Positions 1 through 61,354 of a stretch of DNA of 64,000 nucleotides are shown piece after piece. Numbering within the stretch: position 1 is the first letter of the stretch; every line of letters begins with the position of its first letter. The translations under genes were made by a program, and so were the position numbers. The notes beneath the pieces were generated by a model. That model saw only the letters and a list, made by a program, of their open reading frames with translations, did no database searches and was not told the origin of the DNA. The DNA is from Chondrilla cf. caribensis (Eukaryota; Porifera; Demospongiae; Chondrillida; Chondrillidae): contig OZ026555.1 of NCBI GenBank assembly GCA_964020155.1, positions 1,273,515 through 1,337,514 of the forward strand, given 5' to 3'.

Positions 1-3000
1 GCAGCTAACCAGAGAGGTGACTTTTTATCCTGAAAGTAAATAAAAGCATTAAGTGTAATTGTTCACCTTTCAACTCTCAAATGGAAGACAATGACGTAAT
101 GAGACCATGCATGGTGTACAGCACAAAAAGAGTGTTTGGTTCCATAGCAGGTGACCTTTGTTGTCGTTGTGGGATTCACATGATACTTTTCCACCAAGTC
201 CTTGACAATATCAAGATGCCCCCCAAGAGCTGCCAACTGAAGACAGTTCCACCCATCCTGGGAGGAAGAGAATTCAATATATAACAGCCAATCCTAAAGT
301 ACATGCAGGTGCTGCATACAATAATTATGCACACTATGTACAATAAATAAACACAGTACTACTGGATTCTGGACAGAGGTTAATTGCAGGGGTTCCAATT
401 TGATAGGTAGAAAAATTCTGGTACCTTGTTCAGTGAAAAAGCTTCATGGAACTTATTTATGTACGTACCTAGAGCATGGACTACTTCGGAAGGTTTTAAA
501 TTTCAGGACATGAAAATCCGAATGAATGATTATACAAGCATACATACCTGTAATAGCATATATCCATGTGAGGTGTGTGTGTGTGGGGGGGGGGGGGGTT
601 GCGTGCATGTGTGCGTGCGCGCGTGTGCATTATTATTATTTATCTTATGCACATACACTTTTGACTTTATGTGGATCACATCCATAGTTCACGAGATCTG
701 CTACAAGATTTGAATATCCATGGGAACAAGCAGTATGGAGAGTGGTCCAACCTCCGATCTCCTGGATAAGTACGTAATAGTACACACAAGATGAGTTTTC
801 AACTTACCAATGAAGGATAGTCAAAATGTACAATCTACCTCTTTTGGGTTCATGTGATATTTTCGTACAAAGTGATGAAGCATCTCAATTTTCCCATTAA
901 GAGCAGCCAAGAGTAAACAATTATATTTGCCATCCTAAAGTATGTACAAATGTACAAAGTTGATATCAAGAAATGTTATGCATATACCATCAACGCAATC
1001 AGCAACAAAAATTAATAAGAACGGAACAGTAGTAAGTTTTATACTGTATATTATTATAGTTTACACAGTATTTTATATATCTAATTATTATAGTAAATAC
1101 AGGTGAAGATAGGTGTTGGGATCATCAATTTGCATATTATACCATGTCACTAAAAATATATTAAACAATTTGTCCATATAATATTAGAGATAGTCTAATA
1201 TACACAAATGTTACATGTATGCAAAATAATATCAATACATACACACACACACAGGTCTACATAAGTCACATGTATCTGCTAACACACACAGATATATAAG
1301 TGAACAGACCTCCGTCTGTTCATTAACATCAAACCCATATTCGTGAATGAGCCAATCCACCATTTCAACACTACCTCCGGCAGCAGCATTGTGAAGTAGA
1401 GAATGACCATCCTATAATAGGATACATGGGAATTGTTTCTTAGTCATTACAGCATAGTCATACAATACATATATATCGGACATCTGACATATGGGATCAC
1501 TTTAAGTTTAAGAAATCAGAAACCACATATAATAGTGGATACAATTGTACATTATCTAACTAATCTATTACCGCAACTAACCTTGTTTTTAACTTTCACA
1601 TCAAGGTGGTACTTCTCTATTATATGCTTGAGTAAAGCAAATTGACCCCAGGTAGCAGCTTCACTTAGTGGGCTTCTTGTACCATCCTATAGTGTGGTAC
1701 AAGTATATACAGTAATTATCATTTAAAATGCAAATAATACCGTTTACTGGTAGGTGTATGATTGATGCGCACATACACCTTACTGGTCACCTCACCTGCA
1801 TCCACTCGTCAGGAGGAATATTGAACTTCTCAACGAACATATCAAACAGGTCAATGTCACCCGTGTAGCATACCGAGAGTAGAATACTTCTTCCAAACTA
1901 AAATGTAAAGATATAAATCTGTAAAAACACAAAATTGACAATAAATTCAATTAGCAATGAGTAGGCCTGTATGTAGGATCTAAATTGTGGCTACATATGT
2001 ACTGACTATTATACGAAGCTTCAAAACTTAAACACTGTCTTTGATAAAATTAAGACAATGACTTTGAATTTCTTGCACCTAACAGTCTGTAAGGGATATT
2101 GTACAAACCAAATGACTTCCTCACTTCTTCCTATGGATCTGATGAGATACACATACTTGTAAAGAGTACACAAACAGATGCATTTTTCAGATACAAACAG
2201 GGTAATCATTCAGACAATGAACAAAGCAGATTGTATAATAGGTAAACCCAACTGAATCATATAATATTATCATACCCTCTCACAGGCGTACACACACTTA
2301 GTACATGCATTCGTGCTATTCACAATGCGGTCCTAACGTACATAATCTCTTGTTGGCACCATTCCACACTCTTGTATCAACCAGTGAACTAATTCAGAGT
2401 TGTTCCCAGTTACAGCAGCAGCCAAGAGATTTTCACCTTCCTGTAAATGTATATATACCCATACATTACATATGTGGTAAAATTAGGTGTAATGACTTGT
2501 ATTTTCTGTACATCCAATGTAGGCATACTGTATAACAGTGTGTAGATACTAGTAATATATGGGATTAGTCAAAAACCAATAATTCGAGTTTAAGAACTCG
2601 TGGGGCTGCCGCCCCCCACTCGAAGTACATCTTAGGTTTAGAAGAATCTTCGCTTAAGTAATTACATTCGGTGAAGCTTCAGTGTACGAATTCTAGCCCA
2701 ATTTCTAATTGACGACGTTGAAAATCTTCATTTTGAGCAATTTAATTATAATATATATTCATTGTTGTGGTTACACATAGGTCATATTATATTGGATGAG
2801 ATTGAGTTACATCTCGAAAGTCGTAATGAAAATAAATATAGGGGCTGCCACAGGCAGCCCCTAACAAGCAATTCAAAAATTGAAAACTATAGGGGCTACT
2901 TTATATAATATATAACTGTGAGGAAAACAAATCCCAACAAGTAAATCTATACAGTTTTCAAAGGTGACAGCAGAGGGGTCTTTGCTGAAGTATGACAAGT

Positions 3001-3108
3001 AGCAAAAACGTTTCCGTGAGTTTATACCATGGATAAAGTCAACTTAGAATGCAAGGATATGGACTTCCTCACATACAAGTTGATTAAGACAATACACGCG
3101 CACGCACG

Positions 3109-3163
<55 letters not shown>

Positions 3164-5256
3164 GTATATACTCACTGCATTCCTAGCTTCCTGATTGCAA
3201 TATTGTTCTAATATCAAATACTTGACTACTTCAAAGTGTCCTCTCCACGCAGCAGCAAACAGGGGAGTCCACTTGTTCTACATTAGAAGTGGACATCAAG
3301 ATTATAGTGTAAGAATCCAACTGTCATTTGAAAATGTATGTAAATTTTGAATATTTGGCAATAATAATGACATTATTTTGTAGTAATACCTAACAAATCA
3401 GTTCTATTCTTTGAGAATTTTTATTGTTTGGAGGGAGGGGGGGAGTGGGGTGGAAGGTAGCAAGATAATTGCTGATAATGTGATTAATATGTTGCCTATA
3501 ACATACCATACAGCGGGAAATTTTCGTGAGGTCGCCATTTTTGCGCTTCTCGCGATTTGACTGAAAGCACAAAAATTACAACTGCAAATGTTCAGTATAA
3601 CATTGCACAATACTTGTCTTTGATTGCAACATCACAAAAATATGAACCGTGAATATTAGGTCAAGGTGCATTTTGGGAAATTTTGGACCTGTGAAAATTT
3701 CCTGCTATGCGGTATTGTCTACAGATGTCACATGACTGTCATATGATCATTATACATACAGTGAAACCTCACTAATCCGACACCTCTATAATCCAACATT
3801 CTCTCTAATCTGACCATTATATGAGGTACAGTCACCATACATAAGTATGGTAAGAGGCACTCCATAATCCAACTACCTCCTAATCCAACATTATTCTCAG
3901 GTCCCATTGAGTGTCGGATTAGAGAAGTTTCACTGTACAATGAATGTTCACCATGAGATTGCGAAAAGTATGATACATAGTTACTGGACTGCAATACAGT
4001 AAAAACATTAATTTTGTTTGCACATTCCTCATATACCTTTTCTCTCTTTTCCTTCAGGTGTGGATATCTGCTTAATAGTTCTTCCAAGACAGCTTTGTGT
4101 CCATAAAAAGCAGCAAAGTGTATAACAGTCCATCCATACTATAGGACATTTGCATGGTGTCAGCTGGATAAACAATATTAATACACTGAAGTTTACCTTG
4201 TTTTTCACTTGGCACACAAGTTGAGGAGCTTCTTCAATGGATTGTCTCAATGTTCTCAGATCACCAGAAGCAGAAGCATTAAGAATCCTGTTACAAACCT
4301 ATTAGTAGCAGGACAAAAGTAAAATTAGTTGTTCTCCTGCCTACAACACAGTATGTTGAATCGTATCGATTGTATGCCAATTTGAAAGTAGAGTTGTGCA
4401 AACAAATCTAAAATTCCTCAGTCATTATACCTCATTCTCACTGTCTGGCCATGACAAAGGTAGACTGATTTTCTTCTCATACCTAGAGGATAATTGCAAA
4501 TCCAAAATAATTTGTTAATTCTTATTGTATACTAAAAGCAAATGAGGATTCAAAAGTCCAATTATTAAGACATTGCATTTTACTGATGATAATGGTCCGT
4601 GGATCTTTCGGCCAATCAATTTTGCAAACGTTGCTAACATACCCATATTGATATATTATATCGTGTATAATTTGAAGATTGTTGGGTTGATACAGATTGA
4701 CAATGTATAATATCACTTTTGTGTATGGAGTAATTTTGACAATTTGGAAAACGTAACTCCCGGATCAACAGTTTCCCATTTTAGAATGCTAAGATTTGAT
4801 GACAATCATAGTGTTCCATTAGTAATGGTAATCTTTAGTTGGAACATACTTGACAGTGAACTCAGTCACTTGGTTCCTGTGTGCTATTTAATCACAAGTT
4901 TCATGAATTATACCGTTATCAGAATGGCCCCGCTTTACCCTATATCCTACGTCTTATTTTACAAAATTACAACAGTACTAAGCCAATTCGATCATACTAG
5001 CCTATGTTGTATCCATAAGCTTCGATCCGATGATTCGTTTCATGCATTAAGCCGTTCTGTACCAAAAACGGTATAATACTACGTATGTGAGACCAGCCCA
5101 TCATATGCACAGAATCCTGATATATGCTACAAATAGAACGTACTCAAGAGTCATTAACTGGATTCTACTCGTGTCCACCTCCTTGGTATCTGTATTATTT
5201 TCCGCATCGGCCTCGCTGTCAGTGTCAAAGTCTTCAGAAACGAATCGATTGTCCAT
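1..5256 (-). CDS. Gene A: ankyrin-repeat protein, exons E1-E13 (3' end off window)
   Basis: Exons in transcription order: 5144-5256, 4431-4482, 4197-4298, 4037-4138, 3176-3277, 2342-2440, 1796-1897, 1582-1686, 1310-1411, 839-934, 657-761, 156-257, 1-29 (cut). Each has an AG acceptor and a GT donor and joins in frame. E1 is acidic (VSEDFDTDSEADAE). E2 ends [11 protein letters not shown]3 onward are single ankyrin repeats, for example GHSLLHNAAAGGSVEMVDWL in E9. Start: ATG at 5254-5256 aligns with the paralogs. An in-frame ATG at 5299-5301 would add 15 residues and is possible only in this copy. This is the most divergent copy: it lacks the 25-bp minisatellite of genes C-E and has little CA repeat. 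Exon order matches C, D and E exactly. The likely role is a cytosolic ankyrin scaffold; the partner is unknown. Confidence 0.85.
2575..2790. repeat. Dispersed repeat family with GC-rich hairpin, gene A intron
   Basis: Starts attcgagtttaagaactcg followed by ggggctgccgcccccc. Shared internal block attctagcccaatttctaat. A second, partial start of the same family lies at about 2860-2900. Other copies: 21398-21640 and 61850-62070 (inverted). Confidence 0.6.
3094..3161. repeat. (CA)n next to the E5 donor, gene A
   Basis: GT-strand on the transcript, 15-20 nt downstream of the donor at 3176. Confidence 0.8.
3759..3935. mobile_element. MITE family 3 (CAGTGAAAC ends), intron E4-E5 of gene A
   Basis: 177 bp, ends cagtgaaac / gtttcactg, internal ctaatccgac motifs inverted at both ends, TA on both sides. 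Confidence 0.8.
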
Positions 5257-5629
5257 AGCGGGAGTTGTCCGAGGGGATTCCCCTGCGAAGATTCCAGACA
5301 TCTCTTATGTACGTAATAATGTACTCTGAACTTTTAAGTATAGCGGGCAGCGGGATCGAATTTAAATCAAGATCAACGTTTATTTAACCTTTTTACAGAT
5401 TGTTTCAAAATTCTTAATAAATAAATTCGAATTCGAATTCAAATTCTCACTATACACCGCGGGGGGTTTGCTTCCAATTATTTCATATGCCCTGGGTAAG
5501 GGTAGTGTAAGTGATACCATTTTCAGTGCAAAAAAATATTCTAAATATAAAATATAAAAAAAATCAATTGAATCAATCATAGATCAAGTAGTTAATTCAT
5601 TAGTGCCAATCAGATATTATGTTGTCTTC
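5257..5629. other. Intergenic region between genes A and B
   Basis: 373 bp holding gene A's upstream region (kappaB-like site, alternative ATG at 5301) and gene B's 3' flank. No other gene seen. Confidence 0.6.
5273..5283. promoter_or_regulatory. kappaB-like palindrome upstream of gene A
   Basis: GGGGAATCCCC, exactly 16 bp upstream of the ATG at 5256. It matches the published NF-kappaB consensus GGGRNWYYCC. Binding is not shown; the site could also lie in the transcribed leader, or in coding sequence if translation starts at 5301. Confidence 0.4.
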
Positions 5630-5969
5630 TCACATGGCATCCAACAAAGCTTGCACACAATCTTCGTGGTCACCCTCAATGGCGTAATCCAGGGCTGTTT
5701 GACCATCCTAAGTATGTACATAGGTGTAAATATACATAGAGTGCTAAGAGTCTATAATAAAAAGATCTAAATGGTTACTTCATACCATATCCGTGAGTTT
5801 GGCTCTGCACTCCAGCTGTAGCAGTAGTTTCACTGCCTCAACATTGTCTACTAGAGCAGCTAAATGGAGAGCAGTTTGGCCATCCTGTGTGTGTGTTTGT
5901 ATGTATGTAGGTGTGTGCATGTGCATGTGTGTGTGGATGTGTGTTCATGTGTGTTTGTACAAGCATGTG

Positions 5970-6031
<62 letters not shown>

Positions 6032-7449
6032 TCACATTTATGAAAATCACCCTGAAAATCCTCCACAAACATCTTCACGGTGTTCAAATGTCCATTACGA
6101 CATGCATGATGATGAGCAGTTAGACCATCCTGTATAAATATGAGAAAAGTGTGAACTTTTCTTCTTCCATCAACATTCTTTTCACTTTCATTAAAAATGA
6201 AGTGTGGCAAATATTTAATAAACGAGAATTCACTGTACACACAATGGTATTGTTTGTTCCCACAGCACACAGTACCCATTCATCACCACTGTGTGCGCAC
6301 AAGTACCAGCACGCCACCACTGTGTGTACATAATATTTAATAAAACATACTAAGGATGCACAATTTCACTATGACATTTTATACCTCTTTGATTTTCTCT
6401 TTATCACATTTGTACTTCACAACAAGATCTCCCACAATATCACGGTGACCGTAGCGACAAGCTGAATGCAAACACGTCCAGCCTCCTATAACCTGAAAAC
6501 AAAATATGTAGAATAAAATGCCAATTGAAGAAAAAAATTAAAGGGAGGTTTTAAAGGGAGTGTTGTATTGATCATGGAAATACCTTGTTCTTCACTTGGC
6601 AGACAAGTTGAGGTGCTTCTTCAATGGATTGTATCAATGTTCTGAGATCGCCAGAGGCAGAAGCACTGAGAATCTTGTTACAAACCTAACAGTAGGATAG
6701 ATTTGGTTATACAAACATAGAGTCCACGAACTAAGTGTCAGTAAGGAAAGGACACTCCCTACCTCATTCTCACTGTCTGGCCATGACAGGGGTACAATCA
6801 TTCTCTCTTCATCTCTACAAGACAAAAAGGTTGATAGTCAGAAGTTATCAATATGAAGTATGGCTGAATGGTAAGTCAATGATGATCATGATGGATGCAG
6901 AGCTTTCAACAGGATAGAATGGAGTTACTTAGCAATGCATGGAATTGATAGCCTTGGACATCCTTAACACCAAGCTATTGGTACAAGTTCATGTCAGTGT
7001 AACAGTTATCTCCATACTAGATAGAATGTCCAACTATAATACAAGGACAGATATTAGTCCTAAACGTACTAGTCTTGTGCTATTTACCATCATGTCTAAA
7101 CAATTCCAAGTTACTCCACTAGCTCCAGGTTATCCTAACAAGTCCATTCCACGACGTCATAGGATAATAAGGATGATTAAACAGACTTATTGTCATGACG
7201 ATAAGTCTGTTCAACAAGCTGAGATGTCATTGAACCCGCCGGGCCCTTTATCGTAACTGCCCATAGTACACAATGGATCGATATATCCTACGGCAATTTA
7301 AATAAAGTTTAGCTAATAGGTAGCAGGCCTTACTCAATAGTCATTCTTTGAAGTTTAAGTGTTTCTACTTTGTCTTCATCTTCCGCATCGCACTCGCTGT
7401 CAGCGTTGAAGTCTTCAGAAACGAACTGATCCACAGTTCTGCTGTCCAT
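5630..7449 (-). CDS. Gene B: short seven-exon ankyrin paralog, possibly a pseudogene
   Basis: Exons: 7334-7449, 6763-6814, 6584-6685, 6385-6492, about 6028-6129, 5786-5884, 5630-5707 (stop TGA 5630-5632). They correspond to classes E1, E2, E3, E11, E26, E28 and E29 of the 29-exon paralogs, so E4-E10, E12-E25 and E27 are missing. Start ATG 7447-7449 (GCCATGG context). The fifth exon ([20 protein letters not shown]) is open but has no donor at the family position: the sequence runs straight into a CA repeat. The only nearby GT (6034-6035) would shift phase and give an immediate stop. Skipping this exon keeps frame (184 residues; 218 with it), so a functional short product is possible. The C-terminus [12 protein letters not shown] is shared by all copies. 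Confidence 0.75.
5887..6029. repeat. (TG)n spanning the E26-E28 intron of gene B
   Basis: The transcript reads (CA)n from the end of the E26-class exon to the CACACAG acceptor of the next exon. It has erased the donor. Confidence 0.85.
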
Positions 7450-7486
7450 GGCCGGTGTTGTCCTTGGGGATTCCCCGGCCCGTCAT
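7415..7486 (-). promoter_or_regulatory. Overlapping upstream ORF, gene B
   Basis: An ATG at 7484-7486, 37 nt 5' of the main start, opens a 23-codon frame in another phase. It overlaps the main ATG and ends at 7415. If it lies in the mRNA it would compete with the main start. The transcription start is unknown. Confidence 0.35.
7466..7476. promoter_or_regulatory. kappaB-like palindrome upstream of gene B
   Basis: GGGGAATCCCC, 16 bp upstream of the ATG at 7449; same relative position as in genes A and C. Confidence 0.4.
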
Positions 7487-7502
7487 ATCAGTTATATTAT
7501 AC

Positions 7503-7540
7503 CATAGACACTCTAAACTACGTAGTTTAGAGTGTCTATG
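7503..7540. repeat. 38-bp perfect palindrome upstream of gene B
   Basis: Half-site catagacactctaaactac followed directly by its reverse complement, no spacer, 54 bp upstream of the gene B start. The homologous position upstream of gene C (about 25340) lacks it while flanking sequence aligns, so it is an insertion in B or a loss in C. Confidence 0.85.
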
Positions 7541-8311
7541 ATTATACTTACATCGTATACGTACTCCGGAACAAATTAAAACCGTGTACACACAAATACT
7601 ACAGCTAGCCACGCAGTCAAACTTGCTACGTAAGTACCTTGAATGGTACACCAAAATCTAAATCTGTACTAAGAGAGGTACTTACTATCAGTACATGAGC
7701 TAGGGGTTGAATGAGGTGTACCCACTAACTAGGATCATGTACTAACCATGCAGGGTATTTACTTAGCAAGTTGCACTGTATTAATTTTATAAAATTAATA
7801 CTTACTTACAAATACTACAGCAAGTTAAAAATATGTACCAACTATAGCTACCTACATGCATTATGGACTGAATTGTGCAAGGGGGGCACCCTATAAGAAG
7901 TGCACTATAAGTGCTGCATTGACAATACAATGTTTTATGACAATGATACCAAAATTCCTCATCACAGGTAGGCATCAGTTTTATAATGGTACGTATACTA
8001 TTGTGAATCAACTGACATGTGTCATTTACGAATATCCACATCAATTCCAATTATGTATCCACAAACTAATATATTTCGTAATTGCATTTGGCACAATTTA
8101 TCAACATTGCTCAAGCTGACAAACCTAGTGGTTCACATGCAATAAAGAAAACATTTGAAATATACACAAGAAGTACAAATATAGAATGATGGCAAATAAT
8201 AGGGCATTGTCCACAGACAATTTCCATATGCTATTTAATAAACTACTAAACTAAAGTATTCCCTTAGTAGTAAGGTAGCAGTGCCTATCAGTTTGGTGTG
8301 TTGTTGTCTTC

Positions 8312-25298
<16,987 letters not shown>

Positions 25299-26176
25299 GG
25301 CTGGTGTTGTCCTTGGGGATTCCCCGGTCCGTCATAGCAGGTACTTACATAGTATACGTACTCCGGAACAAAACCGTGTACACACGTATACTACAGCTAT
25401 ATAGCCATACAATCAAACTTGCTTATTATAGTAAGTACCTTCAATGGTACACCAAATCTAGATCTGTACTAAGAGAGGTACTTACTATATATCAGTACAG
25501 GTTGACATATAGTGTACATGAGATAGGGACTGAGTGAAGTATACCCACAAACTAGGATCATGTACTAACCATGCAGGGTACCTATATACTCAACAAGTTG
25601 CATTGTATTAATTTCATAAATATTTACTTACGAATACTACAGCTAGTTAAAAATATGTACCAACTACCTACATGCATTATGGACCAATCTGTGCAAAGGG
25701 GAACCCTATAAGAAGTACACTATATATAAGTGCTGCATTGACAATGCAATCTTTTATGACAACGATACCAAAATTACAGATTACAAGGAAAACAGGATGG
25801 CCCCCTCATCACAGGTAGGCACACTGTCGACGTCAGGTTATTATAATATTATACGATTGTGAATCAACTGACATGTGTCATTTACATAATATATCCACAT
25901 CAATTCCAATTAGGTATCCACAAACTAATATATTTCGTAACTGCATTTTGTACAATTCATTAATATATTGTCCAAGCTGACATACCTGACATGGTTCACA
26001 TGCAATAAAGAAAACATTTGAAATATACACAAGAGGTACAATTATAGAATGATGGCAAATAATAGGTCATTGTCCGTAGACAATTTCCATATGCTATTTA
26101 AACTACTAAACTAAAGTATTCCGGTCCCTTAGTAGTACGGTAGCAGTGCCTATCAGTTTGGTGTGTTGTTGTCTTC
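25299..26176. other. Intergenic region between genes C and D
   Basis: 878 bp, homologous to 7450-8311. It holds the gene C upstream elements and the gene D 3' flank. No gene seen. Confidence 0.55.
25315..25325. promoter_or_regulatory. kappaB-like palindrome upstream of gene C
   Basis: GGGGAATCCCC, 16 bp upstream of the ATG at 25298. Confidence 0.4.
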
Positions 26177-42464
<16,288 letters not shown>

Positions 42465-42480
42465 GGCCGGTACTGTCCAA

Positions 42481-42491
42481 GAGGATTCCCC
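42481..42491. promoter_or_regulatory. Degenerate kappaB-like site upstream of gene D
   Basis: Reads GGGGAATCCTC on the minus strand, one change from the palindrome of A-C, at the same 16-bp spacing. It overlaps the hairpin at 42486-42506. Confidence 0.3.
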
Positions 42492-42506
42492 TTCCACGAA
42501 GGGGAA
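42486..42506 (-). promoter_or_regulatory. Leader hairpin upstream of gene D start
   Basis: Perfect 9-bp inverted repeat: TTCCCCTTC (42486-42494), 3-nt loop, GAAGGGGAA (42498-42506), starting 21 bp upstream of the ATG. Gene E has a related but weaker fold at 58913-58933. Genes A-C lack it. If transcribed it could slow scanning; this is inference. Confidence 0.4.
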
Positions 42507-42838
42507 CTATACTGACGGTCCGTATACTCTGGAACAAAACCGTATACTATGCGCTTGTATATTAGCTAGGTAAAGAAGGCAGCAACTACTATTGTAACAC
42601 GATATACAAAACAACAAATGCACGCGCAAGTACACGTACATATTTTGAAGGCTATACCAAATCTATACTTTTTGCGAGAGAGACATAATGTACATGATCT
42701 ATATAGGAACCGCGTTAAGTGTGAATATTAATAGAAGTCTATACTGGGCACAGGGCCAGGTATGCTCTAAGCAAGTTGTACTATACATTGAGAGTGGATT
42801 AACAAAGTTTAAGCAAATTTGTAATGTTAATAAATAAA

Positions 42839-42923
42839 TATTATCCTGGCACTTTATATTTTACAGTTTGGTCTCAACAAATAGATACTCCTAAACATTG
42901 AAATGATTGTACCTGAGGGTGAG
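42839..42923 (-). pseudogene. Decayed E27-like relic exon between genes D and E
   Basis: Aligns with the relic at 59234-59320 but has in-frame stops and a lost donor. Only fragments such as EYLFVETKL are recognisable. Confidence 0.55.
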
Positions 42924-43251
42924 ATCTGTAATATTAATTTATTATCACTAAACATACAGTTTCTGATACATATATACTCCTGGTTCATGTGTTGTATGTA
43001 CTTCACTCAGTCATGACCATTGGTATGTTGTGGGGGTGGATCAAAGGGCAAAGTGTGCTATTATTGGTGCTATTTGTACACTTCCCTATCCTCCTATTGT
43101 ACACCCGGCACATTAAGAAATCATTGTTACTGATAATTGCCAATTAATTGCCTAGCGACCAATTGTTCAGTTACAACAACAGTGATTTACGAGATCTATA
43201 CTAAAGTTTCATCATTGTAAACAAGCATGCAAGCCAGGGGGTAGTGTCTTC

Positions 43252-58891
<15,640 letters not shown>

Positions 58892-58907
58892 GGCCGGTGT
58901 TGTCCAA

Positions 58908-58918
58908 AAGGATTCCCC
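58908..58918. promoter_or_regulatory. Degenerate kappaB-like site upstream of gene E
   Basis: Reads GGGGAATCCTT on the minus strand, two changes from the palindrome of A-C, at the same 16-bp spacing. Confidence 0.3.
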
Positions 58919-59233
58919 GTCCCCGAAGGGGAACTATACCGTATACTCGGGAACGAAACCGTATACTATGAGCACGTATACTAGCTAGGTATAAAAAGGC
59001 ACCGACTACTACTGTATTATAACAGGATTCACAAAAACAACAAATACATGCACGCGCAAGTACACGTAAATACTTTGAAGGATATACCAAATGTATACTT
59101 CTTATCAGTGAGATATGAACGAAGTGAAGGGTGAGTATATGTTCTAACTGGGCATAGGGTATGCACTGAGCATTGATACTGTACATTGGAGCAGATTAAC
59201 AAATTTAAGCAAATTATAATCAAAAAAATAAAT

Positions 59234-59320
59234 ATTATCCTGGCAATTTATATCAGATTCTGGTTTGGTCTCAACAAGTAGATACTCCAAAACATTGCAA
59301 TGACTATACCCGAGGGTGAG
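59234..59320 (-). pseudogene. Relic ankyrin exon (E27 class) between genes E and F
   Basis: The minus strand reads GYSHCNVLEYLLVETK and ends in NCQDN, matching E27 of gene C (GRSHCKILEYLLVEVK ... NCQDN). The donor GT is replaced by AT and no flanking exons of the same gene are near. It lies 3' of gene F's stop and 5' of gene E's start. Confidence 0.7.
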
Positions 59321-59640
59321 GTGAGTACTTTTGTTACCACTAAACATACAGTTTCTGATACATACTCCTGGTCTATGTGTTGTATGTACTTCACTCATTC
59401 ATTGGTATGTTGTGGGGGTAGATCAAAGGGCAAAGTGTGCTATTATTAGTGCTCTTTGTACACTTCCCCATTCCCCCCTATTGTACACTTTCCTCCTTAT
59501 TAATAAGAATTTGTTTTTGAAAGTTGCCAATAAATTGTCTAGTAACTCATTGGTCAGCCATAACAACAATAAAATAAACAGTGCTCTACTCAAGCTTGGT
59601 CATTGTAAACAGGCATGCAAGCCAATGTGGCGGTATCTTC

Positions 59641-59882
59641 TCACATGGCATCCAACAATGTTTGTATACAATCTTCATGGTTATCATTTATGGCCAGATC
59701 CAGGGCTGTTCGACCACTCTAAGTTGGTGTACATACACATGGAGTGTTGGTAGGTTATGATCTCTACAGATGGTTATTTCATACCTTATCCTTAACAGTG
59801 ACCTTGCATTTATGACGTAGCAGCAGTTTCACTGCCTCAACATTACCTACTAGTGCAGCTGCATGTAGAGCTGTAACACCAC

Positions 59883-59957
<75 letters not shown>

Positions 59958-61266
59958 ACGTGTGTACATATGCATTGAGCAAAATACACATCTCAGAGCC
60001 ATTAAAAGGGGTAAGCAATTTCTGACTTACACCATCTTGGTAGTCTATATCTACTTTGGCCTCAACAATGAGATATTCCATAACATTCAACTGATTAACT
60101 GTTGCTACCATTTGAAGTATTGATATTCCATTCTACACAGGAACATAACAGTGACAACATGTACGTATAGTAAATTTTAATAAAAATTCGTGCACTTCAC
60201 ACCATGCTCTTTTTTAGCAAAAATGGTGAAATTGGGCACTTCAAATAAGAAATGTTGCTTCTTATAATAGTAATTCTGTCTTTGATGTGTAGTGAAGTAA
60301 ATTCAACCCACAATAAGACACACATGCATGTATATTGTCTGGATGATGTAAGGGACATACCATTGCCGGTTTATGAGGATCACACTGAAACTCCTCCATG
60401 AACATCTTCACTGTGTTCAAATGTCCTCGCAAACATGCATGATGAAGTGCCATGAAACCCCTCTGTATATGTATGTAGAAGCAATGCATGTACACAGTTG
60501 TAGTATGTACGTACGTATGTAAATACACACATAACAGGGCTGTTGGAACATTTCAATTGTGTTAAGGCTATCAATATCAATTCTGCACATTTTGAGGAGG
60601 CACCTGTTTTGAAATTCCATCACTGTAAAAAAGACATATAGGTGATCACTATAATCTTTACTTTCAGTTCTGGAGTCCTTTCAAAATGTTTCGGCTGAAA
60701 ATTTTCTTTTGTATTCCTCCTTAAAATATACTGTATGATACTAAATACTAATGACATGATATATGTGTTATTGTTATACCTGATTTGTAGTGTGGTCATG
60801 ACAATGCCAGCCACACCCAATCCAATGACCTGACATAAATAAGATTCAAACGTGTAAATTCATTTGAACATAATATATTAACTGTATAAAGTGCACGTGT
60901 ACTGCATATAATATTAGTATTACAGTACAGTACTCCATAAACTTGACATCCTACACACAGGTAGCATAAACCCACGCCCAGGACACACCAGTTCCAACAT
61001 ATATACATATTGTATCATTCACCGCATCAACTTGATCTTTCTTGCATTTGCCTTCTTTCAAGAGAATTCTAGCTATTTCATCGTGTCCTTTCTGAGCCGC
61101 TATCATCAGAGCTGTTCCACCACTCTATGAGAAGGGAGCAGGGATGTTAAACATGCTCATATACACAAAAACATAGGCAGCACACGATACATCCCCATAT
61201 CTACACACACACAGTTACTCACACATACAAACACGCCCACCCACACAAACACCCACACATGCACAT

Positions 61267-61354
<88 letters not shown>

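Larger units (their letters stand above)
7450..8311. other. Intergenic region between genes B and C
   Basis: 862 bp, homologous over most of its length to 25299-26176 (shared block around gtgctgcattgacaatac). It holds gene B's upstream elements and gene C's 3' flank, with an ATTAAA on the minus strand near 8235 as a possible polyadenylation signal. No gene seen. Confidence 0.55.
42465..43251. other. Intergenic region between genes D and E
   Basis: 787 bp, homologous to 58892-59640 (shared block aaagggcaaagtgtgctatt). It contains a decayed E27-like exon (42839-42923). Different in sequence from the B/C and C/D gaps. Confidence 0.55.
58892..59640. other. Intergenic region between genes E and F
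   Basis: 749 bp, homologous to 42465-43251. It contains an E27-like relic exon at 59234-59320 and a hairpin region upstream of gene E. Confidence 0.55.

Noticed and set aside
585..598. Poly-G run as a G-quadruplex
   Set aside because: A single G tract on one strand in a TG-rich intron; could equally be a sequencing artefact.
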